Below are positions 12,714 through 13,138 of a stretch of DNA of 13,138 nt, in pieces. Made by a program: the position numbers and the translations under genes. Origin of the DNA: Verrucomicrobiales bacterium (lineage in GTDB: Bacteria > Verrucomicrobiota > Verrucomicrobiia > Verrucomicrobiales > V1-33); NCBI GenBank assembly GCA_023253575.1, contig JALRGB010000225.1, forward strand, positions 1 through 13,138, written 5' to 3'. Positions within the stretch are counted from its first letter, which is position 1; each line of letters begins with the position of its first letter. Below the pieces are notes generated by a model, which worked only from the letters and a program-made list of their open reading frames with translations, was not told where the DNA came from and did not search any database.

Positions 12714-13138
12714 ATGGCGCGCGGACAGAAATCCGGAGCCCCGCATGCGTTCGTGCAGTGGCTGCCGGTTGCCCTTGCCGCTGGGGCGGGAAATCATGAT
12801 CGTAAGGCTAATCAGGCCGGTCCCGGTCTCAAGTATGATTGCAAAAAGTCAGGTCGACAACTACCCCCTTTTAAGGAAGGTTGGGCGATCGAGACAGCGC
12901 GGCAATTTCTCTCCATTCGGACGCAGGTGGTCGAGCACCTGCGCCGTGAGCTAGCGACTGGAAGTTGGGGTGGTGCTATGCCTGGGATTGACCGTTTGGC
13001 GCGGGACTTGGGAATCAACCGCAAGACGGCTGAGGCGGCTTTAAATGAGTTGGAGCGACTGGGGGTACTGGAGAGCTGTGGCGCGGGCCGCCGATCGATC
13101 TGGCAGAAACTCCAACCCTGCGCCGGCGGCCGATACGG
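12714..13138 (+). CDS. GntR-type transcriptional regulator, N-terminal part, 3' end probably chimeric
   Basis: An open frame runs from the ATG at 12714 to the window end (141 codons plus two bases). From about residue 46 it reads LPPFKEGWAIETARQFLSIR, then the winged-helix DNA-binding domain TQVVEHLRRELATGSW, MPGIDRLARDLGINRKTAEA and ALNELERLGVLE. Residues 123-127 are GAGRR. This matches GntR-family regulators that carry a periplasmic-binding-protein-like effector domain after 'GxGRRR' in Verrucomicrobiota. The start is uncertain. ATG 12714 leaves only 14 bp to the divergent ATP-grasp start, GTG 12753 is an alternative, and the first 45 residues show no family-like pattern. After GAGRR the frame enters sequence identical to antisense ATP-grasp DNA, so residues past about 127 are probably not native. 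It may control the ATP-grasp operon. Confidence 0.75.
   Translation, partial: MARGQKSGAPHAFVQWLPVALAAGAGNHDRKANQAGPGLKYDCKKSGRQLPPFKEGWAIETARQFLSIRTQVVEHLRRELATGSWGGAMPGIDRLARDLGINRKTAEAALNELERLGVLESCGAGRRSIWQKLQPCAGGRY
13080..13138. repeat. Second copy of the 59-bp direct repeat, at the window end
   Basis: Every base from 13080 to the last base of the window equals 12157-12215. In this copy the DNA is read by the GntR frame on the plus strand, that is, antisense to the ATP-grasp gene. The first 14 bases (13080-13093) also make sense as the GntR 'GAGRR' codons, so the junction may lie anywhere inside this shared stretch. It is either a contig-end assembly join or a true duplication breakpoint. 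Confidence 0.95.

Noticed and set aside
12832..12860. Minus-strand TTGTCG, 17 bases, CATACT as a promoter for the ATP-grasp operon
   Set aside because: Each hexamer has two mismatches to the sigma-70 consensus, and the site lies within the open GntR frame. The spacing is right, so it would be worth testing, but it is not strong enough to list.

Overview
This GC-rich window most likely comes from a member of the Verrucomicrobiota, possibly an Opitutae-type or Verrucomicrobiae-type free-living degrader. The support is indirect. Many products are secreted. One has the 'YRIEVSTNLTSW' beta-sandwich style common in verrucomicrobial exported proteins, and there are a SASA-type esterase, a RAYT transposase and a GntR regulator of the 'GAGRR' type. 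Starts generally lack a clear Shine-Dalgarno. No rRNA, tRNA, CRISPR or phage gene was found.

Layout. (1) 1-546, minus: the first 182 codons of an RND-type periplasmic adaptor lipoprotein. (2) 871-1689, plus: a secreted alpha/beta hydrolase. (3) 1756-2832: a compact RAYT (Y1/HUH) transposase unit bounded by a 22-bp perfect inverted repeat, lying between the 3' ends of two convergent genes. (4) 4197-2840, minus: a DUF1805 protein followed by an exported 305-aa protein of unknown function. (5) 4519-7080, plus: an MFS sugar-type transporter and a zinc-type medium-chain dehydrogenase, a likely uptake-plus-oxidation pair. A perfect 17-bp palindrome before it looks like an operator. (6) 12699-7122, minus: five co-directional genes, namely ATP-grasp ligase, exported coiled-coil/LRR protein, PYROXD2-like FAD oxidoreductase, exported DUF6174 protein and exported SASA esterase. 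(7) 12714-13138, plus: the start of a divergent GntR-type regulator.

How the genes may work together. Region 5 reads as a small sugar or polyol catabolic unit. Region 6 mixes two cytoplasmic enzymes (ATP-grasp ligase, FAD oxidoreductase) with exported proteins. The ATP-grasp and LRR genes are close enough to be coupled and face a regulator, but a shared pathway is only inference. The esterase, the hydrolase and the 305-aa protein fit an organism that processes acetylated glycans outside the cytoplasm.

The strongest anomaly is at the right edge. The last 59 bases (13080-13138) exactly repeat 12157-12215 inside the ATP-grasp gene, and they run the regulator's reading frame into antisense ATP-grasp sequence just after its 'GAGRR' motif. 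A chimeric contig end or a real duplication breakpoint would both explain this, so the tail of the regulator should not be trusted.
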